From assembly GCA_021818585.1 (NCBI GenBank), contig JAKATU010000017.1, positions 1-64,000 of the forward strand: a DNA stretch of 64,000 nucleotides. The letters run 5' to 3'. How positions within the stretch are numbered: the stretch's first letter is position 1; every line of letters begins with the position of its first letter. Origin of the DNA: Acidobacteriota bacterium (GTDB taxonomy: Bacteria > Acidobacteriota > Terriglobia > Terriglobales > Acidobacteriaceae). The notes beneath the pieces are model-generated. The model did not search any database. It was not told the DNA's origin and was given only the letters and a program-made list of their open reading frames with translations. Shown here piece after piece: positions 1-8,624 of the stretch. Position numbers and translations under genes: made by a program.

Positions 1-158
1 AGCTGCCCGAGGGCACGGAGATGGTGATGCCGGGCGACAACATCGCGCTCGAGATCACGCTGCTGACCCCGGTGGCGATGGAGAAGGGCCTGCGCTTTGC
101 GATCCGCGAAGGCGGACGCACGGTCGGAGCCGGCACCATCAGCGAGATTCTGGAGTAG
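1..158 (+). CDS. tuf: Elongation factor Tu, C-terminal fragment
   Basis: The last 51 codons of EF-Tu, cut by the window edge; the frame starts at base 3 and ends with TAG at 156-158. EF-Tu is the GTPase that delivers aminoacyl-tRNA to the ribosome. What is visible is the end of the third beta-barrel domain, with the typical EMVMPGDN stretch, [15 protein letters not shown] (part of the tRNA-contacting surface) and the final TISEILE. Its place directly before rpsJ is the usual str-S10 junction, so the two blocks are probably cotranscribed or nearly so. Confidence 0.94.
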   Translation, partial: LPEGTEMVMPGDNIALEITLLTPVAMEKGLRFAIREGGRTVGAGTISEILE

Positions 159-178
159 TTATCCGGAGGAGTTATACG

Positions 179-210
179 GGCTGGTCTCGAGCGCGAGCCT
201 GAGACCAGCC
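179..210 (+). promoter_or_regulatory. Perfect 10-bp hairpin between tuf and rpsJ
   Basis: GGCTGGTCTC at 179-188 is the exact reverse complement of GAGACCAGCC at 201-210, with a 12-base loop. No T-run follows, so it does not look like a simple intrinsic terminator. It lies about 60 bases before rpsJ and could be a processing, attenuation or autoregulatory leader element of the S10 block; the function is inferred only. Confidence 0.5.
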
Positions 211-268
211 ACTTAAGATTGAACCAGTTGGCGGGATGTTAAATCCCGGGACTCAGGAAGATACGGAC

Positions 269-586
269 ATGGTTGGACAGAGAATTCGCATCCGGTTGAA
301 GGCTTACGACTATCGGGTGCTGGACACCTCGACAGGGGAGATTGTGGATACGGCCAAGCGCACGGGTGCGCAGGTTGCGGGTCCGATTCCCTTGCCTACG
401 GTTAAGAACAAGTATTGCGTGCTTCGTTCGCCCCACGTGGACAAGAAGTCACGTGAGTCGTTCGAGATCCGCACGCACAAGCGGCTGATCGACATACTCG
501 AACCGACCCAGCAGACGGTCGACGCGCTGATGCGCCTGGATCTGCCGGCCGGTGTGGACGTCGAGATCAAGGCGTTTGAGAAGTAA
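269..586 (+). CDS. rpsJ: 30S ribosomal protein S10
   Basis: 105-residue S10, component of the 30S head and, as NusE, a partner of NusB in transcription antitermination. The family opening [16 protein letters not shown] and the later [21 protein letters not shown] are clear. The start is taken at the ATG before VGQRIRIR because bacterial S10 begins here; an in-frame ATG 11 codons upstream (236) would add an extension with no family counterpart. A weak purine-rich site (CAGGAAG) precedes 269. It opens the S10 block, 110 bases after tuf. Confidence 0.96.
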   Translation: MVGQRIRIRLKAYDYRVLDTSTGEIVDTAKRTGAQVAGPIPLPTVKNKYCVLRSPHVDKKSRESFEIRTHKRLIDILEPTQQTVDALMRLDLPAGVDVEIKAFEK

Positions 587-672
587 GTTGCCGGTTCGAG
601 GCAGCTTGAAGAAATGAACGGAAGCAAGCCCGGCAGTGCGCTGCATGGCGGCGCATGATGAGGAGAGAAGAT

Positions 673-1413
673 ATGGCAGTTACGGGAATTCTGGGTAAGA
701 AGATCGGCATGACCCAGGTGTTTGACGAGAAGGGTGAGGTCCACCCGGTCACGGTATTGCAGGCAGGGCCCTGCGTGATTACCCACCTGAAGACGGCTGC
801 GAAGGATGGCTATGACGCCGCGCAGATTGGCCTAGTGGAGTTTGTGAAGGCCTCGAAGGTGACCAAGCCGATGGCGGGTCATTTTGCGAAGAGCGACGTG
901 GCGCCGGTTCGACTGATAAAGGAAGTCGAAATGGAAGCCACCAAGACGAACGCCGATGGCGAAGCAGATGCGACAGTGAAGGCCGGTGACCGCGTGCTGG
1001 TCGACATCTTCGTCGATGAAAAGTTTGTGGACGTGATCGGAACGAGCAAGGGACGCGGGTTCTCCGGCGTGGTTCGCCGTCATGGATTCGGCGGCGGCCC
1101 AAAGTCGCACGGTCATATGTTCCAGGTGCAGGGCTCGATTGGCGCTTCGTCGTTTCCGTCACGCGTGTTTCCTGGGCAGCGTATGCCGGGCCACTACGGC
1201 ACGGATCGCGTTACGGTTCGGAACCTGCGGATTCGCGGGATTGATCTGGACGAGAACCTGCTGCTGGTGGAGGGCGCAGTGCCGGGGCCGCGGGATGGCT
1301 ATGTGCTGATATCTAAAGCAAAGGCTCCGCCGCGCGAGCGTCGCGGATTCTCGGGCGCGAGTACGGTCGATCCTCTGAAGGCTTCGAAGAAGGCAGCCGG
1401 CAAGAAGAAGTAG
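673..1413 (+). CDS. rplC: 50S ribosomal protein L3
   Basis: 246-residue L3, an early-assembly 23S rRNA-binding protein near the peptidyl transferase centre. The family pattern is seen from the start ([15 protein letters not shown]) through [20 protein letters not shown] and the central loop [15 protein letters not shown]. The start follows the AGGAGAG site at about 659-665; an ATG six codons earlier is in frame but overlaps that site. It is longer than the usual 205-215 residues because of an acidic middle insertion and a basic tail of about 30 residues ending AAGKKK. Confidence 0.95.
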   Translation: MAVTGILGKKIGMTQVFDEKGEVHPVTVLQAGPCVITHLKTAAKDGYDAAQIGLVEFVKASKVTKPMAGHFAKSDVAPVRLIKEVEMEATKTNADGEADATVKAGDRVLVDIFVDEKFVDVIGTSKGRGFSGVVRRHGFGGGPKSHGHMFQVQGSIGASSFPSRVFPGQRMPGHYGTDRVTVRNLRIRGIDLDENLLLVEGAVPGPRDGYVLISKAKAPPRERRGFSGASTVDPLKASKKAAGKKK

Positions 1414-1524
1414 AGACTGCTGTTGTAAGCACGGGCGTTCCGGGATGCAAGGGAACGCGGTTAAGGCAAGATTTGGAAGCAGCCTAAGGCGAGAGTCGCC
1501 TGTTCGCTGCAAGAAGAGAAGACA

Positions 1525-2205
1525 ATGGCAAACGTGGACGTTTTGGATCTCGGTGGAAAGAAAGTCGGCACGCTGGAGCTGGCCGATGAGCTTTTCGCGC
1601 CGAGCGAAGTGAATGATGCGCTGCTGTGGGAAGCGGTGAAACACTACCGCGCATCGCTGCGCCAGGGAACGCATGCCACCAAGAACCGAAAGTTGGTCTC
1701 CGGTTCGGGCAAGAAGCTTTGGAAGCAGAAGGGCACGGGCCGCGCTCGTATCGGTTCTGTGCGCTCGCCTCTGTGGCGGCATGGCGGCACGGTGCACGGA
1801 CCTCAGCCCCGGTCGTATGACTATGCTTTCCCGAAGAAGAAGCTGCTGGGCGCGCTGCGTTCGGCGCTGGCGGCGAAGCTGGCCGACGGCAAGCTGACGG
1901 TGGTGGAGAGCCTGGAGCTGACCGAGCCGAAGACGAAGCTGTATCGCTCGGCGCTGGACAAGCTGGAGGCCAAGCGCAGCACGCTGCTGGTGGAGTCGAG
2001 CCAGTCGCTGACCGAGAACCTGGTGCTTGGCACCGGCAACCTCGCGAACGTGGAGCTGGTGCTCAACAGCGAAGTGCATCCGTATGATCTGCTGCGCTAC
2101 GAGCGGGCGATCTTTTCACGGGCCGCGATTGAGAAGCTGCAGGAGTCGCTGAGAAAGACGGTGTCTAAGCGCAATACTGGGCGCAGAAAGGCTGAGGTGG
2201 CCTAA
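1525..2205 (+). CDS. rplD: 50S ribosomal protein L4
   Basis: 226-residue L4, which lines the peptide exit tunnel with its long loop; in enterobacteria it also represses the S10 operon. The conserved loop is visible as the stretch around GSGKKLWKQKGTGRARIGS, followed by RSPLWRHGGTVHGPQPR. A purine-rich AAGAAGAGAAG site lies just upstream. Its TAA overlaps the ATG of rplW by one base (TAATG), a sign of coupled translation. The 111-base gap before it holds a small GTTCC...GGAAC inverted repeat but no gene. Confidence 0.95.
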   Translation: MANVDVLDLGGKKVGTLELADELFAPSEVNDALLWEAVKHYRASLRQGTHATKNRKLVSGSGKKLWKQKGTGRARIGSVRSPLWRHGGTVHGPQPRSYDYAFPKKKLLGALRSALAAKLADGKLTVVESLELTEPKTKLYRSALDKLEAKRSTLLVESSQSLTENLVLGTGNLANVELVLNSEVHPYDLLRYERAIFSRAAIEKLQESLRKTVSKRNTGRRKAEVA

Positions 2206-2498
2206 TGCCTACGATGTATGACGTGATCCGGCGCCCTCTGATTACTGAGCGCGCACTGACGGTGAAGGAAGTAGAAAACACGCTGGTGTTTGAAGTGGCG
2301 GCGAAGGCGACGAAGACCGAAGTGAAGCAGGCTGTCGAGGCTCTGTTCAAGGTGAAGGTCGCCAACGTTCGCACCGCGAATTATGCGGGTAAGGAACGCC
2401 GTCGGGGTCAGTTCAGCGGGTATCGTCCGGACTGGAAGAAGGCGTATGTGCGCCTGGCGCCGGGACAAAAGATGCCGGAGTATGTGAACAGCCTGTAG
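2205..2498 (+). CDS. rplW: 50S ribosomal protein L23
   Basis: 97-residue L23, at the tunnel exit where trigger factor and SRP dock. Visible family elements are the opening YDVIRRPLITERAL, the FEVAAKATKTEVKQAVE helix region and KVANVRTANYAGKERRRG. It starts in the TAATG overlap with rplD and ends in front of a 134-base gap that carries the first AGCT-heptad element. Confidence 0.95.
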   Translation: MPTMYDVIRRPLITERALTVKEVENTLVFEVAAKATKTEVKQAVEALFKVKVANVRTANYAGKERRRGQFSGYRPDWKKAYVRLAPGQKMPEYVNSL

Positions 2499-2502
2499 GG
2501 GC

Positions 2503-2627
2503 AGCTTTCAGCTAACAGCTTTTAGCTATTAGCTGATGAAATTGCCGGGTAAGTTGAATTTTGAGTAGTTGGAACTAGCTGGAGCGGGTAAGAGAAGTAA
2601 CACCGCGGAAGGCTGAAAGCTAAGAGC
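2503..2627 (+). repeat. AGCT-heptad element A (rplW-rplB gap)
   Basis: Five units of the form AGCTNNN lie in exact 7-base phase at 2503-2537, starting just after the rplW stop. A second arm at 2611-2627 has the opposite sense (GGCTGAAAGCTAAGAGC). AGCTTTCAGC at 2503-2512 is perfectly complementary to GCTGAAAGCT at 2612-2621, so the transcript can fold into a long stem with a loop of about 75 bases. The second arm ends six bases before the rplB ATG and includes its only purine-rich ribosome-binding stretch. Confidence 0.8.
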
Positions 2628-2632
2628 GAATT

Positions 2633-3460
2633 ATGCCGATCAAGACATATCGACCAATCACGCCGACGCTTCGCTTTAAGACGACGCTGGTCAACGACGA
2701 TATCACCACCGATAAGCCGCACAAGGCGCTTGTTGCGACGAAGGTGCGCACGGGCGGACGCCGCAATTCCGGCGACCTGACGATTCGTCACCATGGCGGT
2801 GGACACAAGAAGAAGCTTCGCCTGATCGACTTCAAACGCGATAAGTTCGGGATTCCGGGCCGCGTGGCGACGATTGAATATGATCCGAACCGTTCTTCGC
2901 GCATTGCTCTGATTCACTATGCCGATGGCGAAAAGCGTTACATTCTGCAGCCGATCGGGCTGAAGGTGGGCCAGGAGATCATGAGCGGACCGGAGGCGGA
3001 TATTCTGGTGGGCAATGCGTTGCCGCTGCAGAATATTCCTGCCGGCACGACGGTGCACAACGTGGAGCTTCGTCCGGGCAAGGGCGCGCAGATGGTTCGC
3101 TCGGCCGGCGCTTCGGCGCAGCTGGTGGCCAAGGAAGGCGAGTACGCGTTGTTGAAGCTGCCTTCCGGCGAGACCCGCAAGGTGCTGATCAACTGCATGG
3201 CGACGGTTGGCCAGGTGGGCAACACCGATCATGAGAACGTGACGATCGGCAAGGCCGGCCGCAACCGCTGGAAGGGCATTCGCCCGACGAACCGCGGCGT
3301 AACGATGAATCCAGTGGATCACCCCCACGGCGGCGGCGAGGGCAAGACCTCGGGTGGCCGTCACCCGGTGACTCCGTGGGGCCAGCCGACGCGGGGCTAC
3401 AAGACGCGTAATAACAAGCGGACGGATTCGTTTATTGTGAATCGCCGCGGCAAGAAGTAG
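2633..3460 (+). CDS. rplB: 50S ribosomal protein L2
   Basis: 275-residue L2, required for subunit association and peptidyl transfer. The family signatures are clear: [20 protein letters not shown] near the N-terminus and, near the C-terminus, [18 protein letters not shown] with the conserved histidine loop. Length matches the family. The start lacks a strong Shine-Dalgarno sequence; the nearest candidate (AAGAGC) is inside the second arm of heptad element A, which may hold it in a stem. Confidence 0.96.
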   Translation: MPIKTYRPITPTLRFKTTLVNDDITTDKPHKALVATKVRTGGRRNSGDLTIRHHGGGHKKKLRLIDFKRDKFGIPGRVATIEYDPNRSSRIALIHYADGEKRYILQPIGLKVGQEIMSGPEADILVGNALPLQNIPAGTTVHNVELRPGKGAQMVRSAGASAQLVAKEGEYALLKLPSGETRKVLINCMATVGQVGNTDHENVTIGKAGRNRWKGIRPTNRGVTMNPVDHPHGGGEGKTSGGRHPVTPWGQPTRGYKTRNNKRTDSFIVNRRGKK

Positions 3461-3466
3461 TAAGGC

Positions 3467-3571
3467 AGCTTTTAGCTACTAGCTTTCAGCTTCTAGCTAG
3501 ATTCCCGCCGCAGGAAGTGGAAATTCACGCTCTGAGAAAGAGCTAAAGGCTAACGGCTAGCAACTCATAGC
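3467..3571 (+). repeat. AGCT-heptad element B (rplB-rpsS gap)
   Basis: Units AGCTTTT, AGCTACT, AGCTTTC, AGCTTCT and a partial AGCTAG follow in exact 7-base phase at 3467-3500, beginning six bases after the rplB stop. The opposing purine-rich arm (AGCTAAA, GGCTAAC, GGCTAGC) lies at 3541-3561 with a degenerate continuation to about 3571. The rpsS ribosome-binding ATGAGG follows directly. Same orientation as the other elements: T-rich spacers first, A/G-rich spacers second. Confidence 0.78.
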
Positions 3572-3586
3572 AAAATGAGGTTTTGA

Positions 3587-3871
3587 ATGGCACGGTCGAC
3601 GAAAAAAGGTCCTTTCATTGACGGGCATCTGATGGTGAAGGTTGAAGCGATGAATCAGGCGAATGACCGCAAGGTGATCCGTACCTGGTCGCGCCGCTCG
3701 ACGGTCCACCCGGATATGGTTGGGCACACGATTGCTGTACACAACGGGAAGAAGTTTGTTCCTGTGTATGTGACGGAAAACATGGTGGGTCATAAGCTGG
3801 GCGAATTTGCGCCGACGCGTACCTTCAAGGGTCATGCGGCGAAGAGCGAAGCGGGCGCGAAGGCTCGTTAA
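3587..3871 (+). CDS. rpsS: 30S ribosomal protein S19
   Basis: 94-residue S19 of the 30S head, which with S13 contacts the A-site tRNA. The conserved start [41 protein letters not shown] and the [15 protein letters not shown] region are all present. A modest Shine-Dalgarno stretch (ATGAGG, 3575-3580) precedes the ATG. It is followed after 24 bases by rplV, as in nearly all S10 clusters. Confidence 0.96.
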   Translation: MARSTKKGPFIDGHLMVKVEAMNQANDRKVIRTWSRRSTVHPDMVGHTIAVHNGKKFVPVYVTENMVGHKLGEFAPTRTFKGHAAKSEAGAKAR

Positions 3872-3895
3872 GAGAAGAGGAATCAGGGTAAGCCA

Positions 3896-4408
3896 ATGCA
3901 ACTGGATACAAAAGAATTCCGGGCCGAAGCGCGATTCCAGCGGGTATCTCCGCAAAAGGCGCGCCTGGTGCTCGAACTGATCAAGGGACGCCGCGTTGAA
4001 GAGGCTTTGCACACGGTTGCCTTTACGAAGAAGGCTGTAGCTCCGCTGGTGGAGAAGGTTTTGCGCTCCGCGCTGCAGAATGCGACCTACCTGAGTGAAG
4101 AGCAGGGTCTCGACGTGGACGTGGACAACCTTTATGTGAAGCAGGCGGTGGCGAACGAAGGACCGCGCATGAAGCGGATTCGTCCGGCTCCGATGGGACG
4201 GGCGTACCGTTACCAGCGCAGGCTGGCTCACATTGTGATTTCCGTGGCGGAACGCGCCAGCGGCGAGACGCCGGTGGAGAGTGCGGATGCCGGGCCGGTA
4301 GCAGCGAAGCCGGCGGCGAAGAAGGCTCCTGCGAAGAAGGCAGCAGCCAAGAAGACGGTCGCCAAGAAGGCGGCACCGCGGACGAAGAAGTCCGCTGAGA
4401 CGAAGTAA
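3896..4408 (+). CDS. rplV: 50S ribosomal protein L22 with Lys/Ala-rich tail
   Basis: L22 has a globular body and a beta-hairpin lining the exit tunnel, where macrolide-resistance changes occur. The body is seen in residues 1-120 (VSPQKARLVLELIKGRRVEEAL, KRIRPAPMGRAYRYQRR, HIVISV). At 170 residues it is about 55 longer than typical L22; the excess is a low-complexity tail of AAKK/PAKK-type repeats resembling histone-H1-like tails. There is no frame break, so the tail appears to be translated. A possible role in rRNA binding is inference. Confidence 0.95.
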   Translation: MQLDTKEFRAEARFQRVSPQKARLVLELIKGRRVEEALHTVAFTKKAVAPLVEKVLRSALQNATYLSEEQGLDVDVDNLYVKQAVANEGPRMKRIRPAPMGRAYRYQRRLAHIVISVAERASGETPVESADAGPVAAKPAAKKAPAKKAAAKKTVAKKAAPRTKKSAETK

Positions 4409-4423
4409 AGGATCGAGGAGACT

Positions 4424-5095
4424 ATGGGACAAAAAGTCCATCCTTACGGATTTCGACTGGGCGTGAACAAGCCGTGGCGCTCGCGCTGGTTTGTGGAGCG
4501 CGACTACGACAAGCTGCTGGTGGAAGACGTTCACCTGAAGCGGGAGCTGAAGGAGAAGCTGAAGTCGGCGGGCGTGAGCTCGGTGGAAGTGGAGCGTCCG
4601 GGCAACAAGCTTCGGCTGATCATCCGGACGGCTCGTCCGGGTATCATTATCGGCCGCAAGGGCACCGAGATCGAGAAGCTGAAGGCCGATCTGCAGAAGC
4701 GGACCAGTCGCGAAGTCTTCATCGACATCCTGGAAGTGAACAAGCCTGAGCTGGACGCGCAGCTGATCGCGGAGAACATCGCTCTGCAACTGGAAAAGCG
4801 CGTGGGCTTCCGCCGCGCGATGCGTAAGGCCGTGGATTCGGCGCTGCGTTTCGGCTGCAAAGGCATCAAGGTGCGCGTGTCTGGCCGCCTGAACGGGAAC
4901 GAAATTGCCCGCTCGGAGTGGTACCTGCAGGGCCGCCTGCCGCTGCACACGCTGCGCGCGGACATTGATTACGGCTTTGCCGAAGCCCGGACCACGTACG
5001 GCGTGATTGGCGTGAAGACGTGGGTTTACCGCGGAGACATCTACCAGCAGCGCCGGCGTGAACCGCAGGCGACGGTTGGAACGACAGTATTTTAA
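4424..5095 (+). CDS. rpsC: 30S ribosomal protein S3
   Basis: 223-residue S3, located at the mRNA entry site with helicase activity on incoming mRNA. It starts [17 protein letters not shown], and the type II KH domain carries the GRKG loop ([15 protein letters not shown], about residues 73-87). The C-terminal domain has the usual [18 protein letters not shown] and [20 protein letters not shown] precedes the ATG. Length agrees with the family. Confidence 0.96.
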   Translation: MGQKVHPYGFRLGVNKPWRSRWFVERDYDKLLVEDVHLKRELKEKLKSAGVSSVEVERPGNKLRLIIRTARPGIIIGRKGTEIEKLKADLQKRTSREVFIDILEVNKPELDAQLIAENIALQLEKRVGFRRAMRKAVDSALRFGCKGIKVRVSGRLNGNEIARSEWYLQGRLPLHTLRADIDYGFAEARTTYGVIGVKTWVYRGDIYQQRRREPQATVGTTVF

Positions 5096-5097
5096 GT

Positions 5098-5205
5098 AGC
5101 TGTTAGCCGCTAGCCGTTAGCTATTAGTTAGGACTAGCCGGAGAAGGCAGCTGCAATTCAGAAGGAATGAAGCTAGTGGCGAAAAGCTGGTAGCTGACAG
5201 CTAAA
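5098..5205 (+). repeat. AGCT-heptad element C (rpsC-rplP gap)
   Basis: First arm at 5098-5132: AGCTGTT, AGCCGCT, AGCCGTT, AGCTATT, AGTTAGG in 7-base phase, beginning at the rpsC stop. Second arm at 5171-5205: AGCTAGT, GGCGAAA, AGCTGGT, AGCTGAC, AGCTAAA, also in phase and running straight into the AGAGGG ribosome-binding site of rplP. The arms match as inverted copies at the AGC positions, with mismatches and G-T pairs in the spacers. Confidence 0.8.
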
Positions 5206-5218
5206 AGAGGGTTTCATC

Positions 5219-5653
5219 ATGTTGATGCCAAAGAAAGTCAAGTATCGCAAGCAGCAGCGCGGCCGTATGCGCGGCAAGGCGTGGCGCGGCAGCGAGCTGT
5301 CGTTTGGCGATTTCGGGCTGAAGGTTCTGGAATGCGGATACATCACGGACCGTCAGATTGAAGCGAGCCGTATCGCGATGACGCGCCACATCAAGCGCGG
5401 CGGCAAGATCTGGCTTCGGCTGTTTCCGGACAAGCCGGTGACGAAGAAGCCAGCCGAAACCCGTATGGGCAAGGGCAAGGGCGCGCCCGATCACTGGGTT
5501 GCCGTGGTTCGTCCCGGCAAGGTGCTCTTCGAGATGGAAGGCGTGGCCACGGAAGTAGCGCAGGAAGCGATGCGGCTGGCGGCGCAGAAGCTGCCGCTGA
5601 AGACGCGGTTTGTGCAGCGCCACAATGTAAAGGCGACGGTCGCCGCGAAGTAA
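5219..5653 (+). CDS. rplP: 50S ribosomal protein L16
   Basis: 144-residue L16, which organises the A-site region of the 50S subunit. It begins [21 protein letters not shown] and contains the conserved [25 protein letters not shown] and [12 protein letters not shown]. Two ATGs are possible (5219 and 5225). 5219 is preferred because AGAGGG at 5206-5211 is seven bases upstream; family members usually begin at the second (MPKK). Confidence 0.95.
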   Translation: MLMPKKVKYRKQQRGRMRGKAWRGSELSFGDFGLKVLECGYITDRQIEASRIAMTRHIKRGGKIWLRLFPDKPVTKKPAETRMGKGKGAPDHWVAVVRPGKVLFEMEGVATEVAQEAMRLAAQKLPLKTRFVQRHNVKATVAAK

Positions 5654-5715
5654 GAGTTTTGAATTGTGGATACCCGTTCCGACGAGGGGCGGCGTCCCGG
5701 AGATGAGAATAGGCA

Positions 5716-5988
5716 ATGGAAATCGAGAAGATTCGCAACCTGAGCGATGAAGAGCTAAAGGTGGAGGAAGGCAAGGCGCGGGAACAGATTTTCCGGCTGC
5801 GCTTTCAGATGAAGCTGGGCCAAACTGAAGGCGTGAAGAAGCTGCGCGAGCTGAAAAAGGACGTGGCGAAGATGCAGACGATCACGCAGGAGCGTGCGCA
5901 GGGCATTCGCGGCGCGGTTCCTCTGGAGAAAGTCGCGATAGAGGCGAAGGCCGGCCGGACCCGGAAATCGAAGAAGGAGGCGCTCTAA
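5716..5988 (+). CDS. rpmC: 50S ribosomal protein L29
   Basis: 90-residue L29, an all-helical protein at the tunnel exit near L23. Family features are the opening EIEKIRNLSDEELK, the REQIFRLRFQMKLGQTEGVKKLRELKKDVAKMQT helices and the conserved order between rplP and rpsQ. It is longer than the usual 63-70 residues owing to a basic tail (KAGRTRKSKKEAL). It ends three bases before rpsQ, so translation is probably coupled. Confidence 0.92.
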   Translation: MEIEKIRNLSDEELKVEEGKAREQIFRLRFQMKLGQTEGVKKLRELKKDVAKMQTITQERAQGIRGAVPLEKVAIEAKAGRTRKSKKEAL

Positions 5989-5991
5989 GCC

Positions 5992-6324
5992 ATGGCAGAC
6001 GCGCAACAGGAAGTGCAGACGCAGGCCGCTGGCCAGTCGCGCCGTAACGAGAAGGTAGGGCAGGTGGTTTCGACCAAGATGCAGAAGACGATCGTGGTCG
6101 AGGTCGAGATGCGCAAGGCTCACCCGAAGTACAAGCGGATTGTGCGCAGCAGCAAGAAGTTTTATGCCCATGACGAGCAGAACTCGGCGCGGGTTGGCGA
6201 TATGGTTCGTATCCGCGAGACCCGTCCGCTGAGCAAGCTGAAGCGGTGGAGCCTGCTGGAGATTGTGCGGCGGTCGGCTCTGGCCGCCAAGGAAGTCGAA
6301 GCGGAAGCAGCGGCAGGCAAGTAA
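5992..6324 (+). CDS. rpsQ: 30S ribosomal protein S17
   Basis: 110-residue S17, a primary 16S rRNA binder with an OB fold. The core [33 protein letters not shown] and [18 protein letters not shown] matches the family. It carries an N-terminal extension of about 20 Gln/Ala-rich residues and a short acidic/alanine tail beyond the usual 80-90 residues. A strong GGAGG site overlaps the end of rpmC. Confidence 0.94.
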   Translation: MADAQQEVQTQAAGQSRRNEKVGQVVSTKMQKTIVVEVEMRKAHPKYKRIVRSSKKFYAHDEQNSARVGDMVRIRETRPLSKLKRWSLLEIVRRSALAAKEVEAEAAAGK

Positions 6325-6348
6325 GCCGAAGGTAGAGGAGGTAGAACG

Positions 6349-6720
6349 ATGGCAGTGCAAATGAGGACCATGCTCGAGGTGGCCGATAATTCCGGCGCCC
6401 GGAAGCTGCAGATGATCCTTCCCCTCGGCGGCTCGACGGGCAAGAAAGCCAGCCTGGGCGATGTGATTACCGCCGCGGTGAAGGAAGCTTCGCCGGATGG
6501 TCAGGTGAAGAAGGGCAAGGTGGTGAAGGCCGTGATTGTGCGGACGCGCAAGGAATCGCGCCGCCGTGACGGGACCTACATCCGCTTTGATTCGAACGCG
6601 GCTGTGCTGATCAACGAAGCCGGTGAGCCGGTAGGAACGCGCGTGTTTGGGCCGGTGGCCCGCGAGCTGCGCGAGAAGAAGTTTTTGAAGATTGTTTCGC
6701 TCGCTCCGGAAGTTCTGTAG
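6349..6720 (+). CDS. rplN: 50S ribosomal protein L14
   Basis: 123-residue L14, at the subunit interface facing helix 44. Visible conserved parts are [47 protein letters not shown] and the end [24 protein letters not shown] lies seven to eight bases before the ATG. It opens the spc block, with only 24 bases after rpsQ and no sign of a separate promoter. Confidence 0.96.
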   Translation: MAVQMRTMLEVADNSGARKLQMILPLGGSTGKKASLGDVITAAVKEASPDGQVKKGKVVKAVIVRTRKESRRRDGTYIRFDSNAAVLINEAGEPVGTRVFGPVARELREKKFLKIVSLAPEVL

Positions 6721-6747
6721 CCTGGGCGCGTAGAAGAGGGAAGAGTG

Positions 6748-7074
6748 ATGCCGAGTTTGAATATTCACCGCAACGACCAGGTCGAAGTCATTGCCGGCAG
6801 CGACAAGGGAAAGCGCGGCAAGGTGCTGCGTGTTCTGCCTGACGCGAGCCGAGTGGTGGTGGAGAACATCCGCGTAGCCAAGAAGCATGTGCGGCCGAAT
6901 CCGCAGCAGAACACGAAGGGTGGAATCGCCGAGCAGGAACAGCCGATTCACATTTCGAACCTGATGCTGATTTGCCCGAGCTGCGGCAAGACGCGTGTGG
7001 GCCACAAGATCGAGGGCGACCACAGGGTGCGGGTCTGCAAGAAGTGCGGGCAGACGCTGTCGTCGAAGAAGTAA
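6748..7074 (+). CDS. rplX: 50S ribosomal protein L24, zinc-ribbon type
   Basis: 108-residue L24, an assembly initiator of the 50S subunit. The KOW motif is seen in DQVEVIAGSDKGKRGKVLRV. The C-terminal half holds CPSCG and CKKCG, two CxxC pairs that form the zinc-ribbon variant found in part of the family. The ATG at 6748 is chosen because AGAGGG ends seven bases upstream; a GTG immediately before it is in frame. The gap to rplE (97 bases) contains a GCGGGC/GCCCGC hairpin without a T-run. Confidence 0.94.
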   Translation: MPSLNIHRNDQVEVIAGSDKGKRGKVLRVLPDASRVVVENIRVAKKHVRPNPQQNTKGGIAEQEQPIHISNLMLICPSCGKTRVGHKIEGDHRVRVCKKCGQTLSSKK

Positions 7075-7171
7075 GGACATGCCGCGGGCTTGAGGGCCCG
7101 CGAACATCGCACCCCGCAACGGTAGACGGCGAAGAGCCAATCCGAGACCGGGGAAAAGGACAAGAATCGCA

Positions 7172-7720
7172 ATGGCAGCAAGATTGAGAGAGAAGTACAA
7201 CAAGGAGATCCGGGCGGCGCTGAAGTCGGAGCTGGGTCTTGAGAACTTGATGGCCGTGCCGCGCCTGGTCAAGATTGTGCTGAACATGGGCCTGGGCGAG
7301 GCGACGCAGAACTCGAAGCTTCTGGATCCGCTGGTTGCTGACCTGGGAGCGATTGCCGGGCAGAAGCCGGTGACGACGCGGGCGAAGAAGTCGATTGCGG
7401 CCTTCAAGGTGCGCGAGGGGATGCCCATCGGAGCGATGGTGACCCTGCGCGGCGATACGATGTACGAGTTTCTGGACCGGCTGATTTCGGTTGGCCTGCC
7501 TCGCGTGCGTGATTTTCGCGGGGTATCGACGAAGAGCTTCGATGGCCGCGGTAACTACACTCTGGGCGTGCGCGACCAGCTGATCTTCCCCGAGATTGAT
7601 ATCTCGAAGGTGGAGAAGCTGAAGGGAATGAACATCACGATCGTCACGACGGCCCAGGACGACAACTCGGCTCGCGCACTGCTGAAGCAGTTCGGCTTGC
7701 CGTTCCGCCAGACGGCGTAA
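7172..7720 (+). CDS. rplE: 50S ribosomal protein L5
   Basis: 182-residue L5, which binds 5S rRNA and contacts the P-site tRNA. The family pattern is clear: [51 protein letters not shown] and [15 protein letters not shown]. Length is typical. It follows rplX and precedes rpsN by 16 bases, standard spc order. Confidence 0.96.
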   Translation: MAARLREKYNKEIRAALKSELGLENLMAVPRLVKIVLNMGLGEATQNSKLLDPLVADLGAIAGQKPVTTRAKKSIAAFKVREGMPIGAMVTLRGDTMYEFLDRLISVGLPRVRDFRGVSTKSFDGRGNYTLGVRDQLIFPEIDISKVEKLKGMNITIVTTAQDDNSARALLKQFGLPFRQTA

Positions 7721-7736
7721 GGGAGTTAAGGAATCT

Positions 7737-7922
7737 ATGTCCACGATTGCAAAGAAAGTCAAAGACGAGCGGAAGCCGAAGTTCAAGTGCCGCAAGCACA
7801 ACCGTTGCAAGCTGTGCGGTCGTCCGCGCGCTTTTCTGCGGAAGTTCGGCATCTGCCGTTTGTGCTTCCGCCAGCTGGCGCTCAAGGGAGATATTCCCGG
7901 CGTTGTGAAGTCATCCTGGTAG
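7737..7922 (+). CDS. rpsN: 30S ribosomal protein S14, zinc-binding short form
   Basis: 61-residue S14 of the short zinc form (often called type Z). It has the two CxxC pairs CKLC and CRLC around [12 protein letters not shown], which coordinate one zinc in the 30S head, and ends with the conserved [15 protein letters not shown]. No long zinc-free paralogue is seen in this window. GGGAGTTAAGGA precedes the ATG. Confidence 0.95.
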   Translation: MSTIAKKVKDERKPKFKCRKHNRCKLCGRPRAFLRKFGICRLCFRQLALKGDIPGVVKSSW

Positions 7923-8045
7923 GGATTTCCGCGCGGACAGTTAGCGCGGGCAACAGATTTAGGGCGATCCGGGAGACGGATTTGCCGCTAGACATCTTCG
8001 CAGGTTCTCTGCCGAGCAGAGCGAACGGGAGATGAAGGAGAAACG

Positions 8046-8444
8046 ATGAGTTTGACCGATCCGGTAGCAGATTTTCTGACGCGTATCCGCAATGCGATCC
8101 GCGCGCGTCACCAGAAGCTGGATGTTCCGGCCTCAAAGCTGAAGACAGAGATTGCCCGCATTCTGAAGGAAGAGGGCTACATCGCCAACTACAAGACCAC
8201 CGAAGAAGGCGGCCATCCCGTGCTTCGCGTGTATCTGAAGTACGGCTCGAACAACGAAGCCGCGATACGCGACCTCTCCCGGATTTCGCGTCCGGGCTGC
8301 CGCGTGTATGTGGGCCGTGACGAGATCAAGCGCGTGCAAGGCGGGCTGGGCATCAGCATCATCACCACGCCGCGAGGCGTGATGACGGGCCGGCAGGCGC
8401 GCCGCGAGGGCGTTGGCGGCGAAATCCTCTGCGAAGTCTGGTGA
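8046..8444 (+). CDS. rpsH: 30S ribosomal protein S8
   Basis: 132-residue S8, a central 16S rRNA-binding protein; in enterobacteria it also represses the spc operon. It starts TDPVADFLTRIRNAIRA and ends with the hallmark GGLGISIITTPRGVMTGRQARREGVGGEILCEVW. GAAGGAGA lies six bases before the ATG. The 123-base gap in front and the 180-base gap behind hold no gene that I can support. Confidence 0.96.
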   Translation: MSLTDPVADFLTRIRNAIRARHQKLDVPASKLKTEIARILKEEGYIANYKTTEEGGHPVLRVYLKYGSNNEAAIRDLSRISRPGCRVYVGRDEIKRVQGGLGISIITTPRGVMTGRQARREGVGGEILCEVW

Positions 8445-8624
8445 GTGCCGGCTGCGCGGGCGTACGCGTGCTTTGCACGCCATTCTCCCGAGCGATGCGA
8501 CGTTGGCTCACGCCTTTGGCGTGACGTTCAGGAAGTAGCAAGGCGGCAGGAAAACCTGCCGGGGCTGCAGTGGAACGAGGTTTGAGAGAATCTCGGGACT
8601 CGCAAGCTATGAAGGATTGAAAGC

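Noticed and set aside
3557-4948. 463-codon minus-strand open frame opposite rpsS-rpsC
   Set aside because: Shadow of three real genes in the opposite direction, no domain, no ribosome-binding site.
5755-7428. 557-codon minus-strand open frame opposite rpmC-rplE
   Set aside because: It is opposite conserved ribosomal genes; low-complexity Arg/Leu/His-rich translation typical of high-GC antisense frames.
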